A DNA stretch of 64,000 nt, from assembly GCF_002835935.1 (NCBI RefSeq), contig NZ_PJCF01000008.1:124001-188000 (forward strand), written 5' to 3'. Below the pieces are notes generated by a model. The model saw only the letters and a list, made by a program, of their open reading frames with translations, was not told the DNA's origin and ran no database searches. Positions 63,219 to 64,000 of the stretch are shown here, one piece after another. Every line of letters starts with the position of its first letter. The first letter of the stretch is position 1. The position numbers were made by a program, and so were the translations under genes. The DNA comes from Paraglaciecola sp. MB-3u-78 (GTDB lineage: Bacteria; Pseudomonadota; Gammaproteobacteria; Enterobacterales; Alteromonadaceae).

Positions 63219-64000
63219 TTATTCACTTTTCATAAGCGCATCAATGGCTGCTTTGCCAGCTAGTTTTTCCTGAACTGCCAGTTCTAACTCATTCGCACTT
63301 TCGCGAATGTAACGTGTAAACATATCTAAATCTGGCATTAAGTTTGCTGAGCTTGTTGGGCTAATAGAAATGGTGCCGTTATAACTGCAAATAGGCATGA
63401 TCAAACCCATACCATCAAAAATAGGGGCGGTCCCCATATTAACGATGAGCTTATGACCGGCAAGATAAATGGGTATTTGTGGCCCAGGTACATTGGTAAT
63501 AACCACATTGAATAAAGGATTATGATGTTTGGCTATGGCCGCACGGGAGTAAAACCTCGCAGCCACACCTGCTAACCCAAACGGAATTAACTCAGCGTAT
63601 CCCATTAAACTTTTTGCATCGATGGCATCTTGGTAAAGCTTACCTACCATAGTATTAATTTGAATTTTCTCAAATCGCTTAATAGGGTCTGCAACATCGG
63701 TAGCCAACTGCACATACATGGCAGATACTTGATTCCCCATCGCATTTTTTTGTTCTGCGGTTCTCGTGGATACTGGCACCATGGCGACAAGTGGTTTATC
63801 GGGTAATTCACCTTTATTTAATAAGTAACGCCTCAGTGCTCCCGCACATATCGCTAATATCACGTCATTTAAGGTTGCCCCGTCTACCACTTTTCTGAGG
63901 GCCTTCACTCGGTGGATATCTAAAATAGTAGAATTCCACACACGTTCCATTTCAACGGTGTCATTAAACCTTGTTTTAGGTGCATTGAACGGCATAGTCG
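63219..64000 (-). CDS. Wax ester synthase / diacylglycerol acyltransferase, 5' end outside window
   Basis: The last 260 residues of a WS/DGAT enzyme, running off the right edge; family members have about 450-550. The catalytic HHxxxDG motif lies in the missing N-terminal half. Present: FNDTVEMERVWNSTILDIHR, the conserved GATLNDVILAICAGALRRYL (with the ND motif), VPVSTRTAEQKNAMGNQVSA, NPLFNVVITNVPGPQIPIYL and GMGLIMPICSYNGTISIS. The enzyme esterifies fatty alcohols or diacylglycerol with acyl-CoA to make storage lipid. Followed by two hydrolases, an arrangement suited to making and mobilising neutral lipid. Confidence 0.92.
   Translation of the reverse strand, partial: TMPFNAPKTRFNDTVEMERVWNSTILDIHRVKALRKVVDGATLNDVILAICAGALRRYLLNKGELPDKPLVAMVPVSTRTAEQKNAMGNQVSAMYVQLATDVADPIKRFEKIQINTMVGKLYQDAIDAKSLMGYAELIPFGLAGVAARFYSRAAIAKHHNPLFNVVITNVPGPQIPIYLAGHKLIVNMGTAPIFDGMGLIMPICSYNGTISISPTSSANLMPDLDMFTRYIRESANELELAVQEKLAGKAAIDALMKSE

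Overview
The window reads as chromosome of a marine gammaproteobacterium of the order Alteromonadales (Paraglaciecola/Glaciecola-like). This is inferred from gene content, moderate-to-low GC, and gene orders typical of the group: tkt-epd-pgk-fba next to metK, pil-coaE-zapD-yacG, and nadC-ampD-ampE-pdhR-aceEF-lpd. No rRNA, tRNA, CRISPR array, prophage or intact insertion sequence was seen. Most of the window is housekeeping sequence with short accessory patches and several decayed genes.

Layout. 1-2536: a BaeSR-like two-component pair and a hypothetical gene. 2620-9377: central carbon operon tkt-epd-pgk-fba (minus strand) opposite metK, whose promoter region carries four tandem MetJ boxes. 9409-14404: M48 lipoprotein protease, mscS, a previously uncalled 56-residue membrane miniprotein, rsmE, a histidine-kinase remnant, and serA with two met-box-like octamers upstream. 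14681-16503: an accessory patch with a degenerate AAA+-like protein lacking Walker motifs, a WYL regulator of BrxR/CapW architecture, and a small acidic protein. 16506-18813: a YHYH lipoprotein / MORN-type / SCO1 operon, followed by the tail of a duplicated SCO1. 18939-24795: an HDAC-like hydrolase, an M28 peptidase broken by an internal deletion, proBA, and a MarR regulator behind palindromic candidate operators. 24846-26861: an ABC1 kinase and yceH.

26862-32199 looks like an acquired amino-acid catabolism patch: a methionine gamma-lyase-like enzyme, an Lrp/AsnC regulator, an AGCS symporter and an M20 amidohydrolase. 32565-36944 holds an SDR enzyme, a two-subunit molybdenum hydroxylase (iorAB-like) and a RidA protein. 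37160-42589 holds MATE, trxC, a GST, a truncated DUF1697 gene, an alpha/beta hydrolase and a peroxiredoxin-glutaredoxin fusion. 42716-47311 is yacG-zapD-coaE-pilD-pilC-pilA with no pilB in its usual slot. 47522-57672 runs nadC, a retropepsin-like protease, ampDE, and pdhR-aceE-aceF-lpdA with a PdhR operator. 58181-64000 holds an M13 peptidase, DUF1289, an SDR, two alpha/beta hydrolases and the 3' part of a wax ester synthase/DGAT.

No complete, clearly new multi-gene system is proven here. The best leads are the degenerate AAA+/WYL patch, the YHYH-MORN-SCO1 operon, the two loci sharing an unannotated intergenic repeat, the missing pilB, and possible MetJ control of serA. Coordinates use the start best supported by a ribosome-binding site or family alignment. 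Homology statements rest on recognition of motifs, not on a database search.
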